Assembly: GCF_049808615.1 (NCBI RefSeq)
Contig: NZ_JBNCAN010000018.1
Location: 1-64,000 of the forward strand
DNA: 64,000 nucleotides
Reading direction: 5' to 3'
Source: Modicisalibacter sp049808615
Lineage (GTDB): Bacteria > Pseudomonadota > Gammaproteobacteria > Pseudomonadales > Halomonadaceae
Below are positions 25,318 to 34,866 of the stretch, piece after piece (the first letter of the stretch is position 1; each line of letters begins with the position of its first letter). The notes beneath the pieces are model-generated. The model worked only from the letters and a program-made list of their open reading frames with translations, searched no databases and was not told where the DNA came from. The position numbers were made by a program, and so were the translations under genes.

Positions 25318-28170
25318 TTAGGCATAATGGCGCTCTTCTCCCGGCCCGTCCGGCAAGTTGCTGATGCAGCGTCCGCACAGATCCGGGTAGTCATCATGCT
25401 GACCGACATCAGGACGATGGTGCCAGCAGCGCTCGCACTTGGCATGAGGGCTGGCAATGACCGCCACCTTCAAATCGTCGAGCTCAGTGGCTTCAGCACC
25501 TTCTACGCCGGCGGCATCGAGCGACACCAGCTGTACCTCGCTGGTCAGCAGCACGAACCGCAGCTCGTCGCCCAGCCGGCCCAGGGTCTCGCGCAGCCTG
25601 TCGCTGACATAGAGTGTCACCTCGGCAGCCAGACCACTCTTGATCACCTTGGCATTGCGCGCATCCTCGAGGCACTTGTTGACTGCCTGCTTGACCTCCA
25701 GCACCTGCTCCCAGAATTCCCGATCGAAGGTGGCGCCGGCATCCAGGGTCCGCAGCTCGCCGTAGAAGGTTTCCAGCAGCACACTGTCCTTGCGCTCGCC
25801 GGGGATATGCTCGTAGATTTCCTCAGCGGTGAAGGAGAGGATCGGCGCCACCCAGCGCGCCAACGCCTCGACGACGCGATACAGCGCGGTCTGACAGCTG
25901 CGCCGCGCCAACGAGTCGGCCTGGGTGGTGTACTGACGATCCTTGATGATGTCCAGGTAGAAGCCACCCAGCTCCCGGGCACAGAAGGTATGCACCTGCT
26001 GATGGACATCCAGGAAGCGATACTCGGCATAGGCCTGCTCGATGCGCGCCTGCAACTGCGCGGCGCGATCCACCACCCACTGATCCAGGGCCAGCATCTC
26101 CTCGAAGGGTACCGCGTCCCGGGCGACATCGAAGCCAGTGAGATTGGCGAGCAGGAAACGTGACGTGTTACGAATGCGTCGATAAACGTCGGCGGTGCGC
26201 TTCAATATCTCATCGGAGACCGCCATCTCACCGGAGTAGTCCGTGGAGGCGACCCATAGGCGCAGGATGTCGGCGCCCAGCTTGTCCATGACCTCCTGAG
26301 GCGCCACCACGTTGCCCACCGACTTGGACATCTTGCGCCCTTGGGCATCGACGGTGAAGCCATGGGTCAGCAAGCCTTTATAGGGCGCATGGCCGTCGAT
26401 GGCGCAGCCGGTCAACAGCGACGAATGGAACCAGCCGCGGTGCTGATCGGAGCCTTCCAGATAGAGATCCGCCACCGGGCCGTCGCGCTTTTCCGGATGA
26501 TCGAAGACCGCCGCGTGGGAGCCGCGCAATACGTGCCAGTGAGTGGTGCCGGAGTCGAACCACACGTCCAGGGTGTCGCTGATCTTTTCGTAATCCGCCG
26601 CTTCGTCGCCTAATAGTTCGCTGGCCTCGAGCCGGAACCAGGCCTCGATGCCTTCGGCATCGATACGCTTGGCGACTTCCTCCATCAGCTCCAGGGTGCG
26701 TGGATGCAGCTCGCCGCTGACCCGGTGCAGGAAGAACGGGATCGGCACCCCCCAGTTACGCTGACGCGAGATGCACCAGTCCGGGCGATTACTGATCATC
26801 GAATGCAGGCGCGCCTTGCCCCAGCTGGGCACGAACTGGGTCGTCTCGATGCCTTCCAATGCGCGCTGGCGCAGGGTCTTGCCATCCGCGCCTTGAATAT
26901 CCATGCCCACGAACCATTGCGCCGTGGCACGGTAGATCACCGGTGATTTGTGGCGCCAGCAGTGCATGTAGCTATGGGTGATCTTCTCGTGAGCCAGCAG
27001 TGCGCCGACCTCTTCCAGCTTGGCGACGATCTGCGGGTTGGCCTTCCAGATCATCTGACCACCGAAGAACTTGAGATCCTCGGCGTAGACGCCGTTACCC
27101 ATCACCGGACTCTTGATCTCCTCGAATTCCATGCCATAGGCGCGGCAGGTAACGAAATCGTCCACCCCGTAGGCCGGCGCGGAATGCACGATGCCGGTAC
27201 CGGCGTCGATCTCGACGTAATCCGCCAGATAGACCGGCGCCAGACGTTCATAGAACGGATGACGGAAATTTAGATGTTCGAGATGGGTACCCGAGGTGGT
27301 GGCAACTATCTTGCCTTGCAGCCCGAAGCGCTCGAGGCAGCTCTCGACCAGATCTCCCGCCAGCACCAGAAAACGCTCGCCGGTGTCCACCAGGGCATAG
27401 TCGACCTCGGGGTGGACGTTGAGCGCCTGGTTGGCGGGAATGGTCCAGGGCGTGGTGGTCCAGATCGCCACGGCGGCCGGCTTGGCCAGTGACTCGAGGC
27501 CAAAGGCCGTGGCCAGCGCAGCGGAGTCATCGGCTTCAAAGGCGACATCAATGGCATCGGATTGCTTGTCTGCGTACTCGACCTCGGCCTCGGCCAAGGC
27601 CGAACCACAATCGAAGCACCAGTTGACCGGCTTCAGGCCCTTGAAAACGTAACCCTGCTTGACCATCTCGGCCAGCGCCCGCACCTCTTCGGCCTCGTTG
27701 ACACGATCCATGGTGCGATAAGGGCGCTGCCAATCGCCGACGATACCCAGGCGCAGGAAGTCTTCGCGCTGGGCATCGATCTGCTCTGCGGCATAACTGC
27801 GACATAGGGTGCGGGTCTCGTCAGGCGGCAAATGCTTGCCATGAATCTTCTCGATCTGGTGCTCAATCGGAAGACCGTGGCAATCCCAGCCCGGCACATA
27901 GGGCGCGTCGAATCCGGCGATGCCCTTGGCCTTGACGATGATGTCCTTGAGAATCTTGTTCACCGCATGGCCGATGTGGATGCTGCCGTTGGCGTAGGGT
28001 GGGCCATCGTGAAGCACGAAGGTCTTTCGCCCCTCCCCCGCTTCGCGCAGACGCTGATAAAGGTCGATTTGCTGCCAGCGCTGGATGCGCGCCGGCTCAC
28101 GCTTGGGCAGGTTGCCGCGCATGGGGAAATCGGTTTCAGGCAGATTCAATGTGTGCTTATAGTCGCTCAT
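25318..28170 (-). CDS. ileS: Isoleucyl-tRNA synthetase
   Basis: Class I aminoacyl-tRNA synthetase, 950 residues. HIGH signature in PYANGSIHIGHAVNK near residue 60; KMSKS in GRKMSKSVGN near 610. The editing (CP1) domain lies between them, including TTPWTIPANQALNVHPEVDY. The C-terminal zinc-binding CERCWHHRP and LCGRCISNL show the bacterial type. Its start overlaps the ribF stop by 4 bp. Confidence 0.97.
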   Translation of the reverse strand: MSDYKHTLNLPETDFPMRGNLPKREPARIQRWQQIDLYQRLREAGEGRKTFVLHDGPPYANGSIHIGHAVNKILKDIIVKAKGIAGFDAPYVPGWDCHGLPIEHQIEKIHGKHLPPDETRTLCRSYAAEQIDAQREDFLRLGIVGDWQRPYRTMDRVNEAEEVRALAEMVKQGYVFKGLKPVNWCFDCGSALAEAEVEYADKQSDAIDVAFEADDSAALATAFGLESLAKPAAVAIWTTTPWTIPANQALNVHPEVDYALVDTGERFLVLAGDLVESCLERFGLQGKIVATTSGTHLEHLNFRHPFYERLAPVYLADYVEIDAGTGIVHSAPAYGVDDFVTCRAYGMEFEEIKSPVMGNGVYAEDLKFFGGQMIWKANPQIVAKLEEVGALLAHEKITHSYMHCWRHKSPVIYRATAQWFVGMDIQGADGKTLRQRALEGIETTQFVPSWGKARLHSMISNRPDWCISRQRNWGVPIPFFLHRVSGELHPRTLELMEEVAKRIDAEGIEAWFRLEASELLGDEAADYEKISDTLDVWFDSGTTHWHVLRGSHAAVFDHPEKRDGPVADLYLEGSDQHRGWFHSSLLTGCAIDGHAPYKGLLTHGFTVDAQGRKMSKSVGNVVAPQEVMDKLGADILRLWVASTDYSGEMAVSDEILKRTADVYRRIRNTSRFLLANLTGFDVARDAVPFEEMLALDQWVVDRAAQLQARIEQAYAEYRFLDVHQQVHTFCARELGGFYLDIIKDRQYTTQADSLARRSCQTALYRVVEALARWVAPILSFTAEEIYEHIPGERKDSVLLETFYGELRTLDAGATFDREFWEQVLEVKQAVNKCLEDARNAKVIKSGLAAEVTLYVSDRLRETLGRLGDELRFVLLTSEVQLVSLDAAGVEGAEATELDDLKVAVIASPHAKCERCWHHRPDVGQHDDYPDLCGRCISNLPDGPGEERHYA

Positions 28171-29213
28171 GGGGTTCCATCGTTATCGCGCCTGGCGGCT
28201 CCGGGGCCAGCATGCCCGGGGGTCGGCGCCAAAGGCGCCGATGCCAGATAGGGTGTCAAATCGCTACCGCTCTTGTCGTACGCCGTCCAGGCTTTGAAAT
28301 AGTCTCGTGCTCGAGCCTGATCGGCCTGAATCTGTTGCTTGAGCGCCTCCAGTCCCTCGAAATGCTGCTCGCCCCGCAGCCGGGCACAAGGGAGAACCTC
28401 GATGATATGGCCATAGAGGTCTTCGTCGAAATCGAACAGATTGACCTCCAGGACCGGACGGGGTGTTCCCACGGTGGGTCGCCAGCCAATATTGGCCACC
28501 CCAGCAAACACCCGGCCATCACTCAAGCGCGTAAAGACCGCATAAACACCGCGCAAGGCCATAGGCCCTGATAGCAGCGGTACATTGGCGGTGGGTACGC
28601 CGATGGTGCGACCCAGCTTCTGATCGGCAACCACTCGGCCCGCATAGGAATAGGGGCGACCCAGCATGCGCGCCGCCTGCAGGAAATTACCACTGGCCAG
28701 CAGTGTGCGCACGCGAGAACTCGAAACACGCTCATCGTCGAGCGCAAAGGTGCGAGTATGCTCGACACCGAAGCCGCGCTCTTCACCCACCTGGGTCAGC
28801 AAGGTAAAGTCACCGGCCCGGTCGCAGCCGAAGCGGAAATCATCGCCTACCACCAGGTGACGCACTCCCAATCCGTCGATCAACACCTGATCGATGAACT
28901 GTCGTGCCGTCAGGCTTCGCAGCGCCTCGTTGAACGGTAGACAGACAATGCGCTCGGCACCATGAGTTGCCAGCAACCGCGCCTTGTCGCGCAGCCGGGT
29001 CAGGCGTGGAGGCGCCTGATCTCCAGCGAAGAATTCCCGTGGCTGAGGCTCGAACACCACCACCGTGATCGGCAACTCCAACGCCACGGCGCTATCGCGC
29101 AACTGATCGAGAATCGCCTGATGACCGCGATGCACGCCATCGAAGTTGCCGATGGTCGCAACACAGCCACGATGACGCTGGCGTATATTGTGTAAACCGC
29201 GGATCAATTCCAT
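28167..29213 (-). CDS. ribF: Bifunctional riboflavin kinase / FMN adenylyltransferase
   Basis: Converts riboflavin to FMN and then FAD. The N-terminal nucleotidyl-transferase domain has IGNFDGVHRGHQAIL (HxGH-like motif) and VVGDDFRFGCDRAGD. The C-terminal flavokinase domain starts near residue 185 (GRVVADQKLGRTIGVPTANV). 348 residues, slightly longer than E. coli RibF (313) through a C-terminal tail. murJ-ribF-ileS-lspA is the standard order in this group. Confidence 0.95.
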   Translation of the reverse strand: MELIRGLHNIRQRHRGCVATIGNFDGVHRGHQAILDQLRDSAVALELPITVVVFEPQPREFFAGDQAPPRLTRLRDKARLLATHGAERIVCLPFNEALRSLTARQFIDQVLIDGLGVRHLVVGDDFRFGCDRAGDFTLLTQVGEERGFGVEHTRTFALDDERVSSSRVRTLLASGNFLQAARMLGRPYSYAGRVVADQKLGRTIGVPTANVPLLSGPMALRGVYAVFTRLSDGRVFAGVANIGWRPTVGTPRPVLEVNLFDFDEDLYGHIIEVLPCARLRGEQHFEGLEALKQQIQADQARARDYFKAWTAYDKSGSDLTPYLASAPLAPTPGHAGPGAARRDNDGTP

Positions 29214-29283
29214 GCAGCGTTCACGCGTCGGTTAAAGAATCGATTATAACGAAGGCACAAGACCTTGGCAGCCAGCCATTCCG

Positions 29284-30954
29284 TCAGCCATTCAAGCGAA
29301 AGTGCCGCAGCCGAATACCGCAGATGACAAGCCAGGCAAAGTATAAGGCCGCGCCCCCCATCACCAGCGCCCCCAAGGTCAGTGTCCGCTGCTCCAGTTC
29401 CCAGCCCAGCCATGCCTGCCAGGGGGGTGAGAACCACCAAAGCGCCGCTCCCAGCAACGCGCACCCTCCCCCCAGTTGCCAAGCATAGCGCCCCCAGCCA
29501 GGCTGGAAAATCAACACACCTTGACGACGCAGGCCTCGGGCCAGCAAACCGGCATTGAGAAACGCGGACAATGCCGTGGCCAGAGCCAAGCCAGCATGAG
29601 CCAGCGGCACGATCAACGCCAGGTTCAACCCCATGTTGGCGATCATGGCGATGATGCCGATCTTGACCGGCGTGGCGGTATCCTGACGAGCGAAATAACC
29701 CGGCGCCCATATCTTGATCAGCATGAAGGCAACCAAACCCAAGGCATAGGCACGCAAGCTCCTCGCCGCCATGGCGATATCATGCTCGGTCATGGCGCCA
29801 TAGTGAAACAGACTGATCAACAAGGGTTCGGCCAACACCACCAGGGCCAGCGCCGCCGGCAAACCGATCAGTAACACCGCGCGCAGCGCCCAGTCGAGCA
29901 TCTTGGCGAAATGCTCCTTAGATTGCTCGGCATGGCGCTTGGACAAGGCCGGCAGGATCACCGTGCCGATGGCGATACCGAATACCCCCAAGGGCAATTC
30001 CACCAGACGATCCGAATAGTACAGCCAGGAGACGCTGCCCGCCGCCAATAGCGAGGCAAGCACGGTATCCAGCAGCAGATTGATCTGAGACACCGAGACA
30101 CCGAACAGTGCCGGTGTCATCAACTTCAATATCCGCCGCACCCCGGCATGTCGAAACCGCGGCCAAGGCCTGGGCAACAACCCCAACCGCGCCAGAAACG
30201 GCACCTGAAATGCCAACTGCGCAGCGCCGGCAATCAACACGCCCCAAGCCAACGCCATCGATGGCGTCTCCATCAATGGCGTCAGCCACAGGGCGGTGCC
30301 AATCAAGGCAAGGTTCAACAGCACCGGTGTAAATGCCGGTATGGCAAAGCGGTTCCAGGTATTGAGCACGCTGCCCGAGAACGCCGTGAGCGAAATCAAC
30401 AACAGATACGGAAAGGTCAACCTCAGCATCTCGGCGGTCAAGGCCAGCTTCTCGGGGTCGCGACCAAAGCCCGGGGCAAACAGCCAGGCCAGCCAGGGCG
30501 CCAACAGCATGGCGGCCGCGGTGATCAATGCCAGTACTACTGCCAGACTACCGGAGACGGCATCGAGCAATTCACGGACTTCCTCCCGCGAGCGCCGGGT
30601 GGCGTACTCGGAAAGCACCGGCACGAAGGCCTGATTAAAGGCCCCTTCGGCAAACAGCCGACGCAGGAAATTGGGAATCTTGAAGGCCACGAAGAAAGCA
30701 TCGGCGCCGCTCCCTGCGCCAAACAACGCCGCAATGACCACATCGCGCACCAGCCCCAGCACGCGCGAGAGCATGGTCATCGCACTCACGATCACTCCAG
30801 AACGCAACAGCCCTGCCCGCGCAGTCACCTGTTTACCGGGCGCCGGATCGCCTTGCGCACCATCGCCGCCGGCCGGGGCGTCCAACTGGGCTTCGCCTCC
30901 TTCCAACGATGGCTTGGCGATAGAGCGTGCCTCTTTGTCTGGCTGGGAACTCAC
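29284..30954 (-). CDS. murJ: Lipid II flippase MurJ
   Basis: Polytopic MATE/MOP-family membrane protein that moves lipid II across the inner membrane for peptidoglycan synthesis. About 14 membrane segments. The family start region reads SAMTMLSRVLGLVRDVVIAA, followed by DAFFVAFKIPNFLRRLFAEG. The open frame reaches 30990 but that ATG lies within the rpsT terminator; a GTG at 30954 with AGGAAGG upstream fits better (556 residues). A hydrophilic N-terminal extension of about 50 residues precedes the conserved part, longer than in E. coli MurJ. Confidence 0.93.
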   Translation of the reverse strand: MSSQPDKEARSIAKPSLEGGEAQLDAPAGGDGAQGDPAPGKQVTARAGLLRSGVIVSAMTMLSRVLGLVRDVVIAALFGAGSGADAFFVAFKIPNFLRRLFAEGAFNQAFVPVLSEYATRRSREEVRELLDAVSGSLAVVLALITAAAMLLAPWLAWLFAPGFGRDPEKLALTAEMLRLTFPYLLLISLTAFSGSVLNTWNRFAIPAFTPVLLNLALIGTALWLTPLMETPSMALAWGVLIAGAAQLAFQVPFLARLGLLPRPWPRFRHAGVRRILKLMTPALFGVSVSQINLLLDTVLASLLAAGSVSWLYYSDRLVELPLGVFGIAIGTVILPALSKRHAEQSKEHFAKMLDWALRAVLLIGLPAALALVVLAEPLLISLFHYGAMTEHDIAMAARSLRAYALGLVAFMLIKIWAPGYFARQDTATPVKIGIIAMIANMGLNLALIVPLAHAGLALATALSAFLNAGLLARGLRRQGVLIFQPGWGRYAWQLGGGCALLGAALWWFSPPWQAWLGWELEQRTLTLGALVMGGAALYFAWLVICGIRLRHFRLNG

Positions 30955-30989
30955 TGCAGCGCACCTTCCTCGATCAAAAGCCATGCACA

Positions 30990-31014
30990 AAAAAACCGGC
31001 CGAAGCCGGTTTTT
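30990..31014 (-). terminator. Terminator of rpsT
   Basis: AAAACCGGC, loop CGAA, GCCGGTTTT, with a T-run on the minus strand. It lies about 65 bp after the rpsT stop and 36 bp before the preferred murJ start, so murJ needs read-through or a promoter overlapping it. Confidence 0.8.
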
Positions 31015-31077
31015 CCTGAACCCTGATACGTTATTCCGCGTAGTGGCAACGGAAGTAGGGCCCAGAGAGCGTCCGAC

Positions 31078-31344
31078 TTACGCAGCCAGCGCCTTGATTC
31101 GCTTGTTCAGGCGGCTCTTGAGACGGGCAGCCTTTTTCTTGGAAATAGTGTCCTTATCGGCAATGCGGTCGATGACCGGCTGGGCCGTGCGGAACTCTTC
31201 CATGGCCTTGCCATGATCGCCGCCCTGAATCGCTTTGATCACGCGCTTGATATGAGTGCGGACCATGGAACGCTGGCTGGCTTTATGTCGACGACGTTCT
31301 TCTGCCTGACGTGCGCGCTTGCGTGCTTGCTTGCTATTCGCCAC
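31078..31344 (-). CDS. rpsT: 30S ribosomal protein S20
   Basis: 88 residues, Lys/Arg-rich and helical: MANSKQARKRARQAEERRR, then SMVRTHIKRVIKAI and the C-terminal RLKSRLNKRIKALAA. The start codon is GTG, with AAGGAG 7 nt upstream; E. coli rpsT also uses a non-AUG start, linked to autogenous control. Monocistronic, with its own terminator. Confidence 0.95.
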   Translation of the reverse strand: MANSKQARKRARQAEERRRHKASQRSMVRTHIKRVIKAIQGGDHGKAMEEFRTAQPVIDRIADKDTISKKKAARLKSRLNKRIKALAA

Positions 31345-31543
31345 CGTAATCTCCTTGGAGAACCATAAAATGCGGTGTAAGTATTTGATTCGATTTGATA
31401 ACCGAATATGTCCAAAGCGGCTTGATCATGCCGCAAGACATGCCACGAAAAGCGTTGTGCACGGGCCATGTCTGAAAGGATGCAAAATCCTACCACAACA
31501 CCCCTAGCCTTGCTACCGGTGGCGGATGGTTCGAGTACGACGG

Positions 31544-32686
31544 TCAGAGAATCACCAGGTTGTCGCGATGGATCAGCTCCGGCGCCTCCATATAACCCAG
31601 CAACCCCTCGATGCGATGGCTCGGCTGACCCAGAATGCGCGCGGCTTCATCGCTACCATAATTGACCAGTCCCTTGGCCACCCGCTCACCCTGCTCATCA
31701 AGGCAGACCACCATATCGCCGCGGACAAAACGCCCCGATAACGCCTTTACCCCCACCGGCAGCAGGCTCGAACCGCGCTCGCGCAACACACTCACCGCGC
31801 CGGCATCCAGCGTCAGGCTGCCGCGCACCTGAAGCTGGCCGGCCAGCCAGCGCTTGCGCGCCGCCAAGGGTGCATGCTCGGGACGCAGTAGCGTGCCCAA
31901 ACGTTCTCCTTCGATCAGGCGGGTCAGCACATCCGGCTGACGTCCGCTGGCAATTGCCGTGACCGCACCGGAACGCGCCGCCAGTCGTGCCGCGCGCATC
32001 TTGGTGGTCATGCCACCGCGTCCCAGCGCGCCGCCGCCGCCAGCCATGGCGATCAAGCGAGAATCATCGGCACGCCCTTCATGCACCAATCGCGCGTCTG
32101 GCCGATGGCGTGGGTCCGCATCGAATAGGCCTTCCTGATCGGTCAGGATCACCAACGCCTCGGCCTCGAGCAGATTGGCCACCAGCGCTCCCAGGGTGTC
32201 GTTGTCACCGAAGCGGATCTCGTCGGTAACCACGGTATCGTTTTCATTGATCACCGGGATCACACGCAAGGCGACCAGCGTGCGCAGCGCCGAGCGTGCA
32301 TTCAAGTAGCGCTTACGATTGGAAAGGTCGTCGTGAGTCAGCAGAATCTGTGCGCTACGCAGACCATGGCGCGCAAAGTGGCCTTCATAGCACTGAGCCA
32401 GACTGGTCTGACCTACCGCGGCGGCGGCCTGCAGTTCATGTACCGCCGAGGGACGTGCATTCCAGCCCAAACGCACCATGCCGGCGGCCACGGCGCCGGA
32501 GGATACCAGCACCACTTCGATGCCACGCGCATGCAGCGCGGCAATCTGATCCACCCAGCCACCAATGGCGGGTTCGTCCAGGCCACGACCATCGTTGGTC
32601 AGCAGCGCGCTACCGATCTTGACGACTACTCGCCGCGCACTGATCAGCGCCTCGCGGCCCGGCATTTGATCGTTATTCATTGCCAT
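31544..32686 (-). CDS. proB: Glutamate 5-kinase
   Basis: First step of proline synthesis: phosphorylates glutamate at the gamma position. The N-terminal amino-acid-kinase domain (VVVKIGSALLT, VLVSSGAVAAG, INENDTV, FGDNDTLGA) spans about 260 residues, followed by a C-terminal PUA domain (GSLTLDAGAVSVLRERGSSL). 380 residues, the two-domain form. It lies 8 bp after cgtA, in the common rplU-rpmA-cgtA-proB order, although a terminator separates rpmA and cgtA. Proline is also an osmolyte in halophiles; this link is inference. Confidence 0.95.
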   Translation of the reverse strand: MAMNNDQMPGREALISARRVVVKIGSALLTNDGRGLDEPAIGGWVDQIAALHARGIEVVLVSSGAVAAGMVRLGWNARPSAVHELQAAAAVGQTSLAQCYEGHFARHGLRSAQILLTHDDLSNRKRYLNARSALRTLVALRVIPVINENDTVVTDEIRFGDNDTLGALVANLLEAEALVILTDQEGLFDADPRHRPDARLVHEGRADDSRLIAMAGGGGALGRGGMTTKMRAARLAARSGAVTAIASGRQPDVLTRLIEGERLGTLLRPEHAPLAARKRWLAGQLQVRGSLTLDAGAVSVLRERGSSLLPVGVKALSGRFVRGDMVVCLDEQGERVAKGLVNYGSDEAARILGQPSHRIEGLLGYMEAPELIHRDNLVIL

Positions 32687-32694
32687 GATGAGTC

Positions 32695-33888
32695 TTACTG
32701 TACGTATTCGACGTCGACGTCGTACTCATCATCATCGAAATCATCGTCGTCGTCATCCTCGACCGCGGGTTTACGCTTGTGGCTCAGGCGCGCCTCGGCT
32801 CTGGCTACTGCCTCGGCTTCCATGCGACGGCGCATATCCTGCTCACGCTCGGCGGCCTCTTCGTCCTCGGTCTCCATGCGGCGTTGCTCGGTCAGCCAAC
32901 GGTGAGCTGCTTGCACAAGTGCATCGGTGCCATCGCCACCAATCGCCGAAATGCGAAACACTGGCCCGCTCCAATCGAGACGAGAAACAATCTCGTCGGC
33001 ACGCGCCTCACGCTCATCTTCGGGCAATAGATCGAACTTATTGAGCACCAGCCAGCGCGGCCGCTCGGCCAAAGTAGCGGAGAACTGCTCCAGCTCGTGG
33101 CTGATGGCCTGGGCAGCTTCCACCGGATCGGAATCATCAAAAGGGGCCACATCCACCACATGCAGCAGCAGCCGTGTGCGGGTCAAGTGCTTGAGAAAGC
33201 GCAGTCCCAGACCGGCACCTTCGGAAGCACCTTCGATCAATCCGGGTACATCCGCCATCACGAAGTGCTCATGGGTACCCAGCTTGACCACGCCGAGGTT
33301 GGGTACCAGTGTGGTGAAGGGATAATTGGCCACCTTGGGTTTGGCCGCGGAGACAGAGCGGATCAGCGTCGACTTACCGGCATTGGGCATGCCCAGCAAG
33401 CCCACATCCGCCATCACCTTCATTTCAAGACGCAGATTGCGGCGCTCACCCTCGGTACCCGGTGTGGTTCGCCGCGGCGCGCGATTGGTCGACGATTTGA
33501 AATGGATATTACCCAGGCCGCGACGCCCGCCCTGGGCGACCTGCACCACCTGCCCGATCTCGGTCACGTCGGCGATCACCTCAAGGGTGTCTTCATCGAT
33601 CACCGTGGTGCCCACCGGCACCTTGACGTGCAGATCGTCCCCGGCCTTGCCGCTCATCTGACGCCCCTGCCCCGGCTGGCCGTTACGCGCCTTGTAAAAC
33701 CGCTGGTATTTGAAATCGATCAGCGTGTTCAGGGCATCATCACCGATCAGATAAACGCTGCCGCCATGGCCGCCATCACCACCATCGGGACCACCTTTGG
33801 GCACGTATTTCTCGCGGCGGAAACTCAGGCAACCGTTACCGCCATTGCCGGCTTCCACGATGATCGAGGCTTCATCGACGAACTGCAT
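32695..33888 (-). CDS. cgtA: Obg family GTPase (ribosome maturation)
   Basis: Essential GTPase acting on 50S assembly and the stringent response. The glycine-rich Obg fold covers residues 1-158 (AGNGGNGCLSFRREKYVPKG). The G domain has Walker A GMPNAGKST near 168, switch DVPGLIEGASEG and NKFD for guanine specificity. The C-terminal tail is strongly acidic (runs of Asp and Glu in the last 25 residues). 397 residues. Confidence 0.96.
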   Translation of the reverse strand: MQFVDEASIIVEAGNGGNGCLSFRREKYVPKGGPDGGDGGHGGSVYLIGDDALNTLIDFKYQRFYKARNGQPGQGRQMSGKAGDDLHVKVPVGTTVIDEDTLEVIADVTEIGQVVQVAQGGRRGLGNIHFKSSTNRAPRRTTPGTEGERRNLRLEMKVMADVGLLGMPNAGKSTLIRSVSAAKPKVANYPFTTLVPNLGVVKLGTHEHFVMADVPGLIEGASEGAGLGLRFLKHLTRTRLLLHVVDVAPFDDSDPVEAAQAISHELEQFSATLAERPRWLVLNKFDLLPEDEREARADEIVSRLDWSGPVFRISAIGGDGTDALVQAAHRWLTEQRRMETEDEEAAEREQDMRRRMEAEAVARAEARLSHKRKPAVEDDDDDDFDDDEYDVDVEYVQ

Positions 33889-33926
33889 GGGTCATTCTCC
33901 CGACGGCAATACCGCCCTGATACGAA

Positions 33927-33951
33927 AAGGCCCCGCAATCGCGGGGCCTTT
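33927..33951 (-). terminator. Terminator after rpmA
   Basis: AAGGCCCCGC, loop AATC, GCGGGGCCTT, followed on the minus strand by TT. It lies between rpmA and cgtA, so cgtA-proB may be partly uncoupled from rplU-rpmA. Confidence 0.8.
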
Positions 33952-33973
33952 CCAGTGCAACATTCGCATTGTC

Positions 33974-34231
33974 TCAGGCGGAGACGACGCTCACGAACTT
34001 GCGGTTCTTCGGCCCTTTGGTCTCGAACTTGATCACACCTTCGTTCAATGCGAACAGGGTATGATCCTTGCCGATACCAACGCCTGTGCCGGCGTGGAAC
34101 TTGGTGCCACGCTGGCGCACGATGATGTTACCGGGAACGGCGACTTGTCCACCAAACAACTTGACACCAAGGCGTTTGGATTCGGAATCGCGACCGTTAC
34201 GGGTACTACCAGCTGCCTTCTTGTGAGCCAT
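33974..34231 (-). CDS. rpmA: 50S ribosomal protein L27
   Basis: 85 residues. The N-terminus reads MAHKKAAGSTRNGRDSESKR, with Gly and Arg positions reaching the peptidyl transferase centre. RQRGTKFHAGTGVGIGKDHT is cut here into RQRGTKFHAG and VGIGKDHTLF for reference; both are L27 hallmarks. There is no N-terminal cleavage extension. Cotranscribed with rplU, 34 bp upstream. Confidence 0.97.
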   Translation of the reverse strand: MAHKKAAGSTRNGRDSESKRLGVKLFGGQVAVPGNIIVRQRGTKFHAGTGVGIGKDHTLFALNEGVIKFETKGPKNRKFVSVVSA

Positions 34232-34265
34232 TGCAAATACCTCGCTCGTTGAGGGGTGATGCCGC

Positions 34266-34577
34266 CTAGGCGGAAATTCCGGTGATCTTGACTTCAGTAA
34301 ACCACTGACGGTGGCCCTGACGCCTCATGGAATGCTTGCGACGGCGGAACTTGATGATACGAACTTTCTCACCACGACCGTGAGAAACGATCTCGGCAGA
34401 TACTTTCGCACCACTGACCAGCGGCGCACCGACCTTGACGTCGTCACCGTCGGCTACCAACAATACCTGATCGAAATCCAGACTCTCGCCCGTCGCCACT
34501 TCAAGCTTCTCAAGCTTCAACGTCTGACCTTCCTGAACGCGGTACTGCTTACCGCCACTCTTGATAACTGCGTACAT
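34266..34577 (-). CDS. rplU: 50S ribosomal protein L21
   Basis: 103 residues from the ATG at 34577, the exact length of E. coli L21. Starts MYAVIKSGGKQYRVQEGQ and ends with a basic segment (KFRRRKHSMRRQGHRQ, FTEVKITGI). The open frame continues 53 codons upstream, but the promoter lies inside that extension. First gene of rplU-rpmA. Confidence 0.97.
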   Translation of the reverse strand: MYAVIKSGGKQYRVQEGQTLKLEKLEVATGESLDFDQVLLVADGDDVKVGAPLVSGAKVSAEIVSHGRGEKVRIIKFRRRKHSMRRQGHRQWFTEVKITGISA

Positions 34578-34682
34578 AACGATCTCCAGACACTCATCCA
34601 AGGTGGGCTCTTCATCGACCTGCGGCGAGTGGCGCCCCTTTTGGCAACCATCTGACAGGGAGCATGATGAGTTGGGTCGCGG

Positions 34683-34711
34683 ATTATAGCTGCACATGGC
34701 TACCATCACAA
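34683..34711 (-). promoter_or_regulatory. Sigma70 promoter of rplU-rpmA
   Basis: On the minus strand TTGTGA (34711-34706), a 17-bp spacer and a perfect TATAAT (34688-34683), about 105 bp upstream of rplU. Confidence 0.8.
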
Positions 34712-34866
34712 GACCATAGGCATTCATCGTACCCACGCCCTGTCTTGTCTTGACGCCTCATAGAGGGCCTCATAGCATGGCTACAGCCAAGCTTGGCCCA
34801 AGCGCGGTACGACAGCGGCTAGACGAGCCTGCGCGACGTGGCCCAACCCCCTTACAGACAGACATC